64,000 nucleotides of DNA from Puia dinghuensis (GTDB lineage: Bacteria > Bacteroidota > Bacteroidia > Chitinophagales > Chitinophagaceae): positions 496,001 to 560,000 of the forward strand of contig NZ_BMJC01000005.1 in NCBI RefSeq assembly GCF_014642875.1, in the 5' to 3' direction. Both the position numbers and the translations under genes were made by a program. Below, piece by piece: positions 1 to 9,809 of the stretch (positions are counted from its first letter, which is position 1; each line of letters opens with the position of its first letter). The notes beneath the pieces were generated by a model that was not told the DNA's origin, ran no database searches, and was given only the letters and a program-made list of their open reading frames with translations.

Positions 1-2960
1 CCCCCGGAGCCCCGCTCTTCATCCTCATGGGTCGTTTCTTCATCATCCTCTTCGGCGATAATCCGCATACTGCTGCCCGTGCCGTCAATTGTATGAGCGC
101 TCTGGCCAGCGGGTTGTCCATCCTCTTCCTGTTCTGGACCATCACTCACTTTGCACGCAAACTCGTGCAGACCGATACAACCAAAGAGCCCGATAGCCAA
201 CAAACCTTCACCATATTAGCCGCAGGGGCCATCGGCGCCCTCGCCTACACCTTCTGCGACTCCTTCTGGTACAGCGCCGTCGAAGGCGAGGTCTATGCTT
301 CTTCCGCCTTCTTCACCGCCATCGTCTTCTGGGCCATCCTCAAATGGGAACAAAATCAAACCGATAATAAGCGCGGCGCCGATCGGTGGCTCATCTTCAT
401 CTTCTACATGATGGGCCTTTCCATCGGTGTCCACCTGCTCAACCTGCTGACCATCCCCGCCATCGTGATGGTCTACTACTTCAAACGCTATCGCCCCACC
501 CGCCTGGGTACCCTGGCTGCCTTCCTCATCGGCTGCGCCATCACCGGCTTCGTGCAGGTAGTCGTCATCCAATATACGATCAAATGGGCCGGCAACTTCG
601 ATGTCTTTTTCGTCAACTCCCTCAACCTGCCCTTCTTCAGTGGCTTCGCCACCTTCTTCGTGCTGCTGGCCGCCGCCTTCATAATGGGCATCCGCTGGGC
701 AGTAAGACGCAACAAGTATTATCTCAAAATAGGTCTCTGGGGCGCCGCATTTATGCTACTGGGTTATTCCACCTATTTCACGACGATGATCCGCAGCAAC
801 GCCGACACTCCCGTGGACATGTATAACGTAGACAACCCCGTCAGTCTCGTAGGTTACCTCAGCCGCGAGACCTATGGCGATTGGCCCATCCTCTACGGTC
901 CGGACTTCACCGACCCGCCACCCACCGTCGAAGCCGGCGACCAATATGCAAAAGGCGAGAACCGCTACGAGGTCACCGGGAAAAAATACGCCCAGGACTG
1001 GGCCCACAGCCCTTCTTCCCACCTCTTCCCCCGGATGTACAGCAGCGACAACACCCGCGGCGAGATCGACACCTATAAAAAATTCTCCGGCATGGTCGAT
1101 GGGGACAACCCTACCATGGCGGATAATATAAAATACTTCCTCAACTACCAGACCAACTGGATGTATCTCCGCTATTTCCTCTGGAACTTCGCCGGCAAAC
1201 AAAACGACCTCCAGGGCTTCGGCAATCCGCGGGATAGCAACTGGGTCAGCGGCATCTCCTTTGTAGACAACCTGCTCTACGGCGATCAAAGTAAGCTGCC
1301 CGATACCGCGCATAAAAACAACAAAGCATACAACCGGCTCTATATGCTTCCGCTCCTGCTGGGGCTGTTAGGTCTCCTGGTGCAATATCGCCGCAACAGG
1401 CGCGACGCACTCGTCACCGGAATGTTGTTCTTTTTCACCGGCTGGGCCATCGTCATGTACCTCAACCAGGCCGGGCTGCAACCCCGCGAAAGAGACTACG
1501 CCTTCGCCGGCAGCTTCTATGTCTTCGCCATCTGGATCGGCCTCGGCGTCATCGCCGTCCAACAGCTCATCCAACGGCTCACTCCCCGCATCCCCCGATC
1601 AGCCGCCTCCTGGTCAGCCGCCGCCCTCTGCCTGCTCGCCGTCCCCATCCTCATGGCGTCCCAGGAATGGGACGACCACGATCGGAGTAAAAAGACCCTG
1701 GCTCGTGACCTCGCCGCCGACTACCTCGAATCCTGCCCGCCAAACGCCATCCTCTTCTCCTTCGAAGACAACGACACCTATCCCATCTGGTACGCCCAGG
1801 AGGTGGAAGGCATCCGCCCCGACGTCCGCGTCATCATCAATACCCTCTCCGGCACCGACTGGCTCATCAATTCCTTGCGCTATAAGGTCAACAATGCCGC
1901 CCCCGTCGACCCGCTCTTCACACCTGACGAGATCATGGGAGACAAAAAAGCCGTCGTCTACTTCACCGACGCCGTCCCGGGTTTCGACAAGAATGCCTAT
2001 GGCTATAACAAAGATGCTTACTACGACCTCTACGATACCTTCACAACCGTCCTGGCAAAGGATGATCCGCGTTTCATGGCGGAATCCTCGGGCGGCACGG
2101 CCATCAATCTGCTACCGGCCCGCAAATTCTCCCTACCCGTCGACGCCCGGCAGGTGCTGGCTAACGGCATCGCACATCCGGGAGAGCAGGTCGTTCCCCA
2201 ACTGCACCTCGACATCTCCCCGCAAAAGCGCATGCTAATGAAGAACGAACTGACCATGCTGGCGATCATCGCCGCCAACAAATGGCAACGCCCCATCTGC
2301 TTCACCAATACCTCGGAAATAAATGCCCTCGGATTAGGAAAATACGCCCGCAACCGCGGGCTCACCTACGAGCTGACACCGATAGAGGATAGCCACGTAG
2401 ATAACGATGTGGCCTATAAGAACATCATGACAAAATTCCAATACGGCCATGCCGGCACCCCCGGCGTCTACTTCGATGAAGATAATCGCCGTTACCTCAA
2501 TTTCATAAAGTTTTCCCACGCCGAGATCGCCAGCAGTCTCGCAGCCGCCGGCCGTAAAGAAGACGCCCGCCGCGTCCTGGAGAACTACGACCACAACGTA
2601 GACATCACCAACTTCCCCTACGGCTTGACGAGCAGCCGGGGGAGCTTTGACAACTCATACTCGCTCTACTTCCTCCAGGCCTGCTACGCCGCCGGCGACG
2701 ACGCCCTCGCAGCAAAGGTCTCGGCCTCGATGAAAAAGGACCTCCAACAGCAAATGCAATACTATCAATCAAGGGGGGAAAGGATGACGGACGAGCAACT
2801 CGCCATCAGTGCCCAGCAGGCGCTGGAAGGAAAACCCAACAACTTATCGGACAAACAAGGGGAATTTGCGCAGGATATTCTATCTGCGTACACCCTCCTG
2901 CTGCAGATGACTCAATTGGAAAATCAATACAAGGCTTCCTTGATCAAACCATCGATGTAG
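1..2960 (+). CDS. DUF2723 / GT117 family integral membrane protein (5' end outside window)
   Basis: Bacteroidota-type DUF2723 protein (glycosyltransferase family 117, related to protein O-mannosyltransferases). It should sit in the inner membrane and transfer sugar from a lipid donor to exported proteins; that role comes from family knowledge. The frame is open from base 3 and already reads PGAPLFILMGRFF, part of the conserved HPPGAPLF-type region that normally lies about 50 residues into these proteins. The Met at base 27 is therefore internal and the true start lies left of the window. Several hydrophobic segments fill the first 270 visible residues, followed by a second membrane block near residues 435-540, a soluble luminal-type domain and a helical C-terminus. 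Its end overlaps the convergent gene at 2924-4102 by 37 bases. Confidence 0.9.
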   Translation, partial: PGAPLFILMGRFFIILFGDNPHTAARAVNCMSALASGLSILFLFWTITHFARKLVQTDTTKEPDSQQTFTILAAGAIGALAYTFCDSFWYSAVEGEVYASSAFFTAIVFWAILKWEQNQTDNKRGADRWLIFIFYMMGLSIGVHLLNLLTIPAIVMVYYFKRYRPTRLGTLAAFLIGCAITGFVQVVVIQYTIKWAGNFDVFFVNSLNLPFFSGFATFFVLLAAAFIMGIRWAVRRNKYYLKIGLWGAAFMLLGYSTYFTTMIRSNADTPVDMYNVDNPVSLVGYLSRETYGDWPILYGPDFTDPPPTVEAGDQYAKGENRYEVTGKKYAQDWAHSPSSHLFPRMYSSDNTRGEIDTYKKFSGMVDGDNPTMADNIKYFLNYQTNWMYLRYFLWNFAGKQNDLQGFGNPRDSNWVSGISFVDNLLYGDQSKLPDTAHKNNKAYNRLYMLPLLLGLLGLLVQYRRNRRDALVTGMLFFFTGWAIVMYLNQAGLQPRERDYAFAGSFYVFAIWIGLGVIAVQQLIQRLTPRIPRSAASWSAAALCLLAVPILMASQEWDDHDRSKKTLARDLAADYLESCPPNAILFSFEDNDTYPIWYAQEVEGIRPDVRVIINTLSGTDWLINSLRYKVNNAAPVDPLFTPDEIMGDKKAVVYFTDAVPGFDKNAYGYNKDAYYDLYDTFTTVLAKDDPRFMAESSGGTAINLLPARKFSLPVDARQVLANGIAHPGEQVVPQLHLDISPQKRMLMKNELTMLAIIAANKWQRPICFTNTSEINALGLGKYARNRGLTYELTPIEDSHVDNDVAYKNIMTKFQYGHAGTPGVYFDEDNRRYLNFIKFSHAEIASSLAAAGRKEDARRVLENYDHNVDITNFPYGLTSSRGSFDNSYSLYFLQACYAAGDDALAAKVSASMKKDLQQQMQYYQSRGERMTDEQLAISAQQALEGKPNNLSDKQGEFAQDILSAYTLLLQMTQLENQYKASLIKPSM

Positions 2961-4102
2961 GCGTTGAAACCCGCCTTGTTTACGCCCGTGGTCTTTTCCA
3001 GCGCGGCAAAATAATTTTCGTCACCCACCTCCTTCGGCCCACAACACAACAAGGGCAGGGAGGCGGCAAACCCATTCTCCTTTTCCAGTCTTTGCACGAT
3101 CAGCGCATTGATGGCATAGGATATCTTGACGACCTTGGGTGGCGGCATCAAATTGACGCCATCCTTATAAAGGGCCAGCCAGTCGGCGCCAGGATGCGCC
3201 GTCTTGTAATCTTGTATCATCTTCAGGATATCCTTCCAGCTATAGACTCGCCAGCTCCCCCCATACAAATAGGCCATTCCTTCGTCTACCGGGCGATTGA
3301 TCTTCGCCACCGGCACCATCCGGTGCAACCGCCCATGCCACCAGTCATGCGGGTCCCAGGCATTGAACCCGTTGCTGGGTTTTTCGCCGGATACAACAAC
3401 GGTCCGGTTGCCATAGTCCGAAGAGAATTCATCAAATGCTACCCCATTATAGTCCCACCGGTAGTCTACACCAATAAGCTTCATCGCCTCCGTTGAATTG
3501 TCACAGCTATAGAAATCGATCGCCGTTGCTCCCGCCCCCAGTCGCCTGTCATAGAACCCTATCCTCTTTACAAATTCAGCGGCCTTCTCCGCATTCAACG
3601 CTGTTTTGTAATGGAACAAACAGTTTCCGATGGCTTTGGTCTTCCAGCCCTGCGTATAGGGTTCCAGCATCGATGAGACCACCCACCTGTCACCGACCCG
3701 CCGGGTCAGCACCGTACAGCAGGCCCTCAGCATCGGCGTATCCCCCCGCATTTCCATATAGTTCACCTGTGCCAGCCAACGCAAACTATCCAACGACGAA
3801 AGATTACCCAGATAACATCGACAGCTTTTCGCACTATCCCGCTTGATATACCAGTCGATGTTACGCAATTCATCCATCAACACGGACATCACCGGCAGTT
3901 CTTCCCGCAACAGATAAGCATTCAAACTGTCAGGCTTGTTCCGCTGCTCCAGCCAACCCGTAAGACTCCCAATAAGCCCCGTCCGAACGGCCGGATCCTC
4001 CGGCAGCCTGACCCCCGGAGCCACCAGCAATCCCCCGGGTTGCGCCACACCATTAACAACAAAAAGTAAGAAAAGCAGTACAGGAAAGGTTATCTTTTTC
4101 AT
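2924..4102 (-). CDS. Secreted protein of unknown function
   Basis: 392-residue protein with a clear Sec signal peptide (MKKITFPVLLFLLFVVNG then VAQ), so exported. I place the start at the Met preceding KKITF; an in-frame Met five codons earlier would put charged residues before the signal peptide. The mature part is a mixed alpha/beta protein with many Trp and Tyr residues and a central stretch rich in aromatic residues and Gly-Asn-Arg (around GNRTVVVSG and WDPHDWWHGRLHR). I recognise no family. The gene is convergent with the DUF2723 gene and followed upstream by another secreted-protein gene on the same strand, only 37 bases away, so the two may be cotranscribed. Confidence 0.75.
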   Translation of the reverse strand: MKKITFPVLLFLLFVVNGVAQPGGLLVAPGVRLPEDPAVRTGLIGSLTGWLEQRNKPDSLNAYLLREELPVMSVLMDELRNIDWYIKRDSAKSCRCYLGNLSSLDSLRWLAQVNYMEMRGDTPMLRACCTVLTRRVGDRWVVSSMLEPYTQGWKTKAIGNCLFHYKTALNAEKAAEFVKRIGFYDRRLGAGATAIDFYSCDNSTEAMKLIGVDYRWDYNGVAFDEFSSDYGNRTVVVSGEKPSNGFNAWDPHDWWHGRLHRMVPVAKINRPVDEGMAYLYGGSWRVYSWKDILKMIQDYKTAHPGADWLALYKDGVNLMPPPKVVKISYAINALIVQRLEKENGFAASLPLLCCGPKEVGDENYFAALEKTTGVNKAGFNAYIDGLIKEALY

Positions 4103-4139
4103 ACTCTCAATGTACAAATAATAATGGGATCTGCTCCGG

Positions 4140-6128
4140 TCACCGGACTAACACTACCGTCCCCTTCCTCCCCTCTACCTTCTTCGTCAACGGGTTGACA
4201 AATACCAGCTCCCACACATACACACCCGAAGGCTGAACAGCGCCATTAAATCTTCCATCCCACCCTTCCGCCACATTGGTCGTATAGAACACCTGCGCGC
4301 CCTGGCGGTTATAAACAGAAAAAGAAAGTATCGTCACAGGAAAGGCAGGCGGCACCCGGAACACATCATTCCGCCCATCCCCATTCGGAGTAAATGCCCC
4401 GGGCATCTGCAAGGGATAATACACCTCCACCCACTCTGCCGCCGAAGCATGACAGCCCTCCGCCGTCGTCACAGTCACCTGGTACAACGTCGTACTCACC
4501 GGCGAAGCCCAGGGATCAGCCGCCAAAGCATCATCCAACCCCATGGCAGGATTCCAATCCCACCTCACCACATCCGCACTGACCACCGGCGTCAATCGAA
4601 CTCTCGTTCCCCCGCCGATCACAACCGCCGAATCCAACCGCACCTCCGGCAAAGGATAAACAGTCATCGCCACAGGCTGATCAGCATTCACCGGCTGACT
4701 ACAGGTCAGACTGCCGGTCATAATACAGTTCACCACATCCCCATTCTTCAGCCCGGCACTGCTAAAAACCGGCCCGCCACTACCCGTATCCACTCCATTC
4801 ACCTGCCACTGAAGAGCAGGAGCACTACCGCCATTGGAGGGCACGGCCACAAACTGCACAAGACTATCCTGGCAGATAGACGTCGCCGATGCCTGAATGC
4901 TGACCCCTTGCACAGGCACAGCCACCACCGGCAAAGCCAGCGTATTGGACACCGCCATCGGATTCAACACACAAGCGGCATCACTGGTCATGACACACTT
5001 CACTGCATCCCCGTTTTGCAAAGCAACGGTAGTAAACCCCGTCGAGTCCGTCCCCGCTGGCTGCCCGTTCACCAGCCATTGATACACAGGCTGCCCACCC
5101 CCATCAATAGGTGCAGCGGTGAAGGTTATCGGAAGATTCTGGCAAATGGTAGGCAACGAAGCAGTGATCGACACCACCGGCGACGGTTTCCGGATGACAT
5201 CGACCATAATAGGTTTAGAAGCCACTTCACAGGTGGAAATCCCGATATTCCCCGTCTGTGCGGCAAGAAGGCGGTACAAATAGACACCCGGCGCAGTGGT
5301 ACTCCGCGTATACGTATTAGTCGTCGCCCCCGAAATATCGGACCAGCTCGCACCACTATCGGTGCTTTCCTGCCATTGCTCTTGCTGCGAAGGATAGCAG
5401 CTCTCCACCAGCGCATTGAAGTTCATCACTTGCTGCGCATAGTCGCAAACCGTGATGCTGTCGCTGGGAAAGCCGGCCGCATTCAGCTGAACCGACGACC
5501 CTGCCGTCCGGAAAGTAATATCGTCAAGGCAAAGATCATTGCCGATGCCCCCGGGTGCATTATTGGTCATCCTCAACACCACCGTGGAAATGCCGGGCGG
5601 CGTATTGAAATAAAAAGCATACTGGTTCCACACCGGCGTGTTCGACTGCTTGATATCCCCCGTTCCATAGGTCGCCAGCTCCGTACCATCGGTCTTCTCT
5701 ATGTGAAAGGTAACATTGGGCAATATCTGCCCCGGATGGGCCGCCAGGTTTAATATCCACGCCGCAAACTGATAGCTCGTCCCGCCGCAAAGCCCGTTCA
5801 CCGTCTGAACATAAAAATCACTGGGCTGATAGGAAGCGTTGATACACATAAAATATCCGGCCTGGTTGCCGGTATGGTCTTGCTGGATGTCCAGCCAGGT
5901 ATAACCAAAACAACCCGACGTGTGACTCAATATCGCATATTGTCCATCATTGGGGCACTGGTTGTCCACCCACGTCATGTTCGTTATCCCTCCCGCCAGC
6001 GGGGGCCCGGGCGCTATTCCCTGCCCGAATGTAATATCTACAATAGGGTCACCCAGCCCTCCGGTACAGGTCTGCGCCATAGCCCCAAAACAGCCCAGCA
6101 AACAAAGCGTAAGAACAAAAATTTTCAT
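4140..6128 (-). CDS. Secreted Ig-like protein with gliding-motility (CHU_C, T9SS type B) C-terminal domain
   Basis: 662-residue secreted protein. The start is the Met of MKIFVLTLCLLGCFGAMAQ, a typical signal peptide. The N-terminal third (through about residue 220) resembles a carbohydrate-binding or jelly-roll domain (SYQFAAWILNLA, then VVLRMTNNAPGGIGNDLCLDDI). After that come at least two Ig/PKD-like repeats with the recurring pattern QW.VNG...G...V.CIMTS. The last 85 residues (GAFTPNGDGRNDVFRV ... VYNRQGAQVFYTTN...WDGRFNG...PSGVYVWEL) are a textbook CHU_C domain, which directs export by the type IX secretion system and surface attachment. Likely an adhesin or polymer-binding surface protein. 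Confidence 0.88.
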   Translation of the reverse strand: MKIFVLTLCLLGCFGAMAQTCTGGLGDPIVDITFGQGIAPGPPLAGGITNMTWVDNQCPNDGQYAILSHTSGCFGYTWLDIQQDHTGNQAGYFMCINASYQPSDFYVQTVNGLCGGTSYQFAAWILNLAAHPGQILPNVTFHIEKTDGTELATYGTGDIKQSNTPVWNQYAFYFNTPPGISTVVLRMTNNAPGGIGNDLCLDDITFRTAGSSVQLNAAGFPSDSITVCDYAQQVMNFNALVESCYPSQQEQWQESTDSGASWSDISGATTNTYTRSTTAPGVYLYRLLAAQTGNIGISTCEVASKPIMVDVIRKPSPVVSITASLPTICQNLPITFTAAPIDGGGQPVYQWLVNGQPAGTDSTGFTTVALQNGDAVKCVMTSDAACVLNPMAVSNTLALPVVAVPVQGVSIQASATSICQDSLVQFVAVPSNGGSAPALQWQVNGVDTGSGGPVFSSAGLKNGDVVNCIMTGSLTCSQPVNADQPVAMTVYPLPEVRLDSAVVIGGGTRVRLTPVVSADVVRWDWNPAMGLDDALAADPWASPVSTTLYQVTVTTAEGCHASAAEWVEVYYPLQMPGAFTPNGDGRNDVFRVPPAFPVTILSFSVYNRQGAQVFYTTNVAEGWDGRFNGAVQPSGVYVWELVFVNPLTKKVEGRKGTVVLVR

Positions 6129-6210
6129 GACAGGTCTCCCCTCCGATACCAAGACACCAACGGTCTAAATTCCTACTCTACCGATGCAAATTACTCCCGA
6201 ACGCCGAAGT

Positions 6211-9200
6211 CTACTCCGCCACGCCCGTATTATTAGCCGGCTTCTCAAAATTCCATTCACTCCTATCCAACATCCGCTGTACCGGATAGATCTCACCACC
6301 CGTATTGCCGTCATACAGCCGGCCATTCTTCATAACATACTTCACCGTATTGGTATTGCGGATATTCTCCAGCGGATTCTTATCCAGTATCACGAGGTCG
6401 GCCAGCTTCCCCGCCTTCAGACTGCCGAGATCATGGTCAAGCCCCAGCCCCGTCGCGCCAAGGATCGTTGCGACCCGCAACACGTCCATCGGCTTCATCC
6501 CACCCGAACCCATGGCCCACATCTCCCAATGATAGCCGACACCCTGGAATTCCCCATGACTGCCGATACCCGCCAGCGCTCCCGCCTCGACCATGGCCTT
6601 CATCGATTTCGCATGCTTGGGAAACACCTGCTCTTCCGGCATAAACCAGCCTGCCTTGTCACGCCGTGTCTTCCCCGCCACTTCCTCATAAGGCATGAAG
6701 TATTGAACCTTGGGGTCATGATAAGGGTTCTCCGTCTCCCACCAATAGTTTTCCGCAAACGGACCGCCATAAGACACTATCAACGTCGGCGTCACACACA
6801 TCTGCGCAACAGCGATGGTCTTCACCAGGTCGTTATACAGCGGATAGATGGGAATGGCGTGCTCATGACCTGGATACCCATCCAGCAGGTTGGTCATATT
6901 GAGCTTCGTATTCAACCCACCCTCTGTAGTGGGCATCAGCTGCTGGTTCCGCGCAGCCATGATGATCCACTCCCGCTGTTGCCTGTTACCCGTTAAATAC
7001 ATCTTGATATAATGCGTATTGTAATATCTGCTGTACTGGCGCAGGATATCTTCAGCCTGTGCAGAATCTTTGACATTATAATCCCAGAAACCAACGCCCG
7101 GACCCGTACTATAAATCCTCGGCCCCTCAACCATCCCCGCATCGACTTCGTCGCCATAAGTCAGGACATCCGTCGTAGCCGTTTGCGGGTCGCGCGTCGT
7201 CGTAACGCCATAAACAAGGTTCATCGCATACTTCCACACCTGGCTCTTATGAACGCCCCACTGCGGCCACATGTGAGCGTGAGTATCCACAAAACCCGGA
7301 ACAATGGTCTTCCCCGCCACATCGATCACCTTGGCCCCCGACGGTACGGACAGCGTCCCCGACGCCCCCATCGCCTTGATCCGGTTATTCTCGACAAGGA
7401 TATCTCCATTCTCGATCACCTCATCTCCTTCCATGGTAATGATGCGCGCACCCTTCAGCAGCACGGTACCCTGCGGCATGTCCCGCTGATAATATACCTT
7501 GACAGCCGTCTCTACAGCTTCATAGGAAGGCTCCTTCTTGGGGCCGGCCGCAGGCTTCTTCTTGGCAGTTGTATCAGCCTTTGCGAGACTATCGGTCTTC
7601 GCTTTAGCCAGACTATCAGTCTTCGCCTTCACAGAATCCGCCGCCGTGCCCGGTTTGATGGCCGCCAGGGAATCGGCGATGCGCTTGGCCTCCGCTTTCT
7701 TCGCCTGCTTTACGCTGTCCTCAAAGGCCTGGGCCGCGTCCAGGTCATATACAAAATGCGCATTGCCAAGACTCCAATGCACCTTCTTCCCATCAGCCTC
7801 CCAGTAGGCAAACTCCCCACCAAGCTTGGTCAGCTTCCGCGCCGGGAATGCTGCACTACCGGCATCGGCAACAGATATCGTCACCATCTTGCCCGTCATG
7901 GGGATCGTCGCCATATAGATCTCATTATTTATCTGCGCAATAACCCTCTTCCCCGTAGGCGACATAGTGATCACACCCGCCGGGCTGGGCAGATTCATCT
8001 CCATAGCTTCCGCCGCCTGCTCGCTCATCATACAGTTGTCCCCTACTTCCGGCCGGCCATGCTTATAGATGCTGATGCCATAGGTCGTAATGCCGGTAAT
8101 ATGCGCCACCGTCTTTTCATCGGTGCCGTCCCACTTGATGGACAGCAGGTCACCATTGCCATTATTGAGATAGATGCGGTCCTCACCCTGTACAAAATGC
8201 GGGTTGCCTCTGCCACCGGCCTTCACGATCGTGGTGATCTCTCCACCACCAGCCTGCATCCAGCATAGGTCTTCCTCGCTATCATCATAGCTCACCTCAA
8301 AAGCGTCCTTGTATTTCTGCGCCTGGCTCCGCAAAAAGACGATGCGGTTACCACTGTTGTCAAAAACAGGGCTCTGATAGAGGGCCAACGCCTTCGTCAG
8401 CTGCTGCACCGGTCCACCCGTCGCCGCAACCTTATAGACCTGTCCACCCTGCGGCGTCCAGCTCACAAAAACCAGGAATTTACCATCCTTGCTCCACGCA
8501 GGCTGCGCCTCGGTAAAATTGTGAGTGGTCAGGCGACGCGCCGTACCCTTGGGATAATCCATCACATAGAGCCGGTCAAGAACGGTAAAAGCCAGCTTCT
8601 TGCCATCAGGCGAAGGCACGGCGTCCCTTATCTGCGTAGCCAGTCCATATGCCGAATCCGAAACGGGATATTTAAATTCCAGCCGCGGCCCCAGCTCCAG
8701 CCGCAGGTCGACACTAAAAGGTATCTCCGCAGGCGCGCTGCCATCCAGGGGAACCCGATGTATCTTCCCGCCATAGGCCGCAATCACCGCCTTGCTGTCG
8801 GGCGTAAAGGCCATCCCGGGTAATACGCCCATCGTTGCAATGGACTCCTGGTCATCCCGCTGTACAGGATAAGCAAGCCATTTCTCATCCCCCGTAGCCA
8901 GGTTACGTAAGACCAATCCTGTCTTGTCCTCGAACCGGCTGCCATAGACCAGCCACTGTCCGTCCTTGGACAACACGGGCGTAAAACCACTGCCATATCT
9001 GCTGGTGATAGTATTCACCTTGCTGTTCTCGCGATCGTACACACCCACCTGGTACTGTGGCATGGCGGCATTGTACTGCCAGGGACCAAACCGGCGCGAG
9101 AAATAGACATACCGCCCATCCGCACTCACCGCCGGATCGATCGTCTTCAGACCCGGAGGCGCTGAGATCAGCTGCGTACCGGCGCCCCCGTCCTTATGCA

Positions 9201-9711
9201 CGAGATACAGCTGTACATTGAGCCTGCCCTTGGAATAGATGATATAGTCGCCATCGGGGGTCCAGGTCGCGCTGGGGAAGTTCTGGTCTCTCTCCTTCGT
9301 CACCTGGAAGGTGTCCTTTTTCTCCAGGTCGATCCACCAGAGGTTTTCGGCGCCGCTGCGATCGGAGGAGAAAAGTATTTTTTTGCCATCCGGGCTCCAG
9401 CGGGGATGAGAGTCGAAGGCGAGGCCCTGGGTCAGCGGCGTGGCCTTACCACCCGTGATAGGCAGGGTAAAAAGATCTCCCATCATGTCGAAAACAAGGG
9501 TCTTGCCATCGGGACTCACATCCAGCGAAGTCCAGGTCCCTTCGGTGGTCGTAAACTGAACCGTCCGTTTAGGCTTCAAGGGAAGGTCCTTGAAAGTGGT
9601 ATATTTCGTGGTGTCTTTTCCGGTGGAGTCCGCTCCCCGCCAGGAAGCTGACGCCCGCTGGCTAACGACGAAAATGAGCAGAACAGCAATTGTTGTGGTT
9701 ATTCGGTTCAT
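6211..9711 (-). CDS. Secreted TolB-like beta-propeller / amidohydrolase fusion
   Basis: 1166-residue exported enzyme. Residues 1 to about 22 are a signal peptide (MNRITTTIAVLLIFVVSQRASA). Residues about 40-680 hold repeated PD40/TolB propeller blades (SPDGKTLVFD, SPDGKKILFSSDR, SADGRYVYFSRR, SKDGKFLVFVSW). A charged Lys/Ala/Asp linker with several KTDSLAKA-type repeats follows, then an amidohydrolase domain from about residue 748 with the metal-binding HAH near residue 811, GHEH near 950 and IGSHGE near 1050. The family acts on cyclic amides and dipeptides, for example imidazolonepropionase and Xaa-Pro type substrates; the substrate here is unknown. The first in-frame Met upstream would add 33 residues before the signal peptide and is rejected. 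Divergent from the M14 peptidase gene. Confidence 0.87.
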   Translation of the reverse strand: MNRITTTIAVLLIFVVSQRASASWRGADSTGKDTTKYTTFKDLPLKPKRTVQFTTTEGTWTSLDVSPDGKTLVFDMMGDLFTLPITGGKATPLTQGLAFDSHPRWSPDGKKILFSSDRSGAENLWWIDLEKKDTFQVTKERDQNFPSATWTPDGDYIIYSKGRLNVQLYLVHKDGGAGTQLISAPPGLKTIDPAVSADGRYVYFSRRFGPWQYNAAMPQYQVGVYDRENSKVNTITSRYGSGFTPVLSKDGQWLVYGSRFEDKTGLVLRNLATGDEKWLAYPVQRDDQESIATMGVLPGMAFTPDSKAVIAAYGGKIHRVPLDGSAPAEIPFSVDLRLELGPRLEFKYPVSDSAYGLATQIRDAVPSPDGKKLAFTVLDRLYVMDYPKGTARRLTTHNFTEAQPAWSKDGKFLVFVSWTPQGGQVYKVAATGGPVQQLTKALALYQSPVFDNSGNRIVFLRSQAQKYKDAFEVSYDDSEEDLCWMQAGGGEITTIVKAGGRGNPHFVQGEDRIYLNNGNGDLLSIKWDGTDEKTVAHITGITTYGISIYKHGRPEVGDNCMMSEQAAEAMEMNLPSPAGVITMSPTGKRVIAQINNEIYMATIPMTGKMVTISVADAGSAAFPARKLTKLGGEFAYWEADGKKVHWSLGNAHFVYDLDAAQAFEDSVKQAKKAEAKRIADSLAAIKPGTAADSVKAKTDSLAKAKTDSLAKADTTAKKKPAAGPKKEPSYEAVETAVKVYYQRDMPQGTVLLKGARIITMEGDEVIENGDILVENNRIKAMGASGTLSVPSGAKVIDVAGKTIVPGFVDTHAHMWPQWGVHKSQVWKYAMNLVYGVTTTRDPQTATTDVLTYGDEVDAGMVEGPRIYSTGPGVGFWDYNVKDSAQAEDILRQYSRYYNTHYIKMYLTGNRQQREWIIMAARNQQLMPTTEGGLNTKLNMTNLLDGYPGHEHAIPIYPLYNDLVKTIAVAQMCVTPTLIVSYGGPFAENYWWETENPYHDPKVQYFMPYEEVAGKTRRDKAGWFMPEEQVFPKHAKSMKAMVEAGALAGIGSHGEFQGVGYHWEMWAMGSGGMKPMDVLRVATILGATGLGLDHDLGSLKAGKLADLVILDKNPLENIRNTNTVKYVMKNGRLYDGNTGGEIYPVQRMLDRSEWNFEKPANNTGVAE

Positions 9712-9809
9712 TGAATGGAGTTGAAGGGAGGAAATTACTAAAAAGGCGAACGCCCCATCCACCCATTCATGTATTTTTTGGGCCAGAACCCCAAATATCA
9801 ATACTTTCA
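9712..9809. promoter_or_regulatory. Divergent promoter region between amidohydrolase and M14 peptidase genes
   Basis: 98 bases separate the two outward-facing start codons (9711 minus, 9810 plus). At 9772-9780 the plus strand reads TATTTTTTG, close to the Bacteroidota -7 element TAnnTTTG but with one extra base in the spacer; it lies about 30 bases before the M14 start. No equally good element is visible for the minus-strand gene. The shared region suggests, but does not prove, coordinated expression of two secreted hydrolases. Confidence 0.35.
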
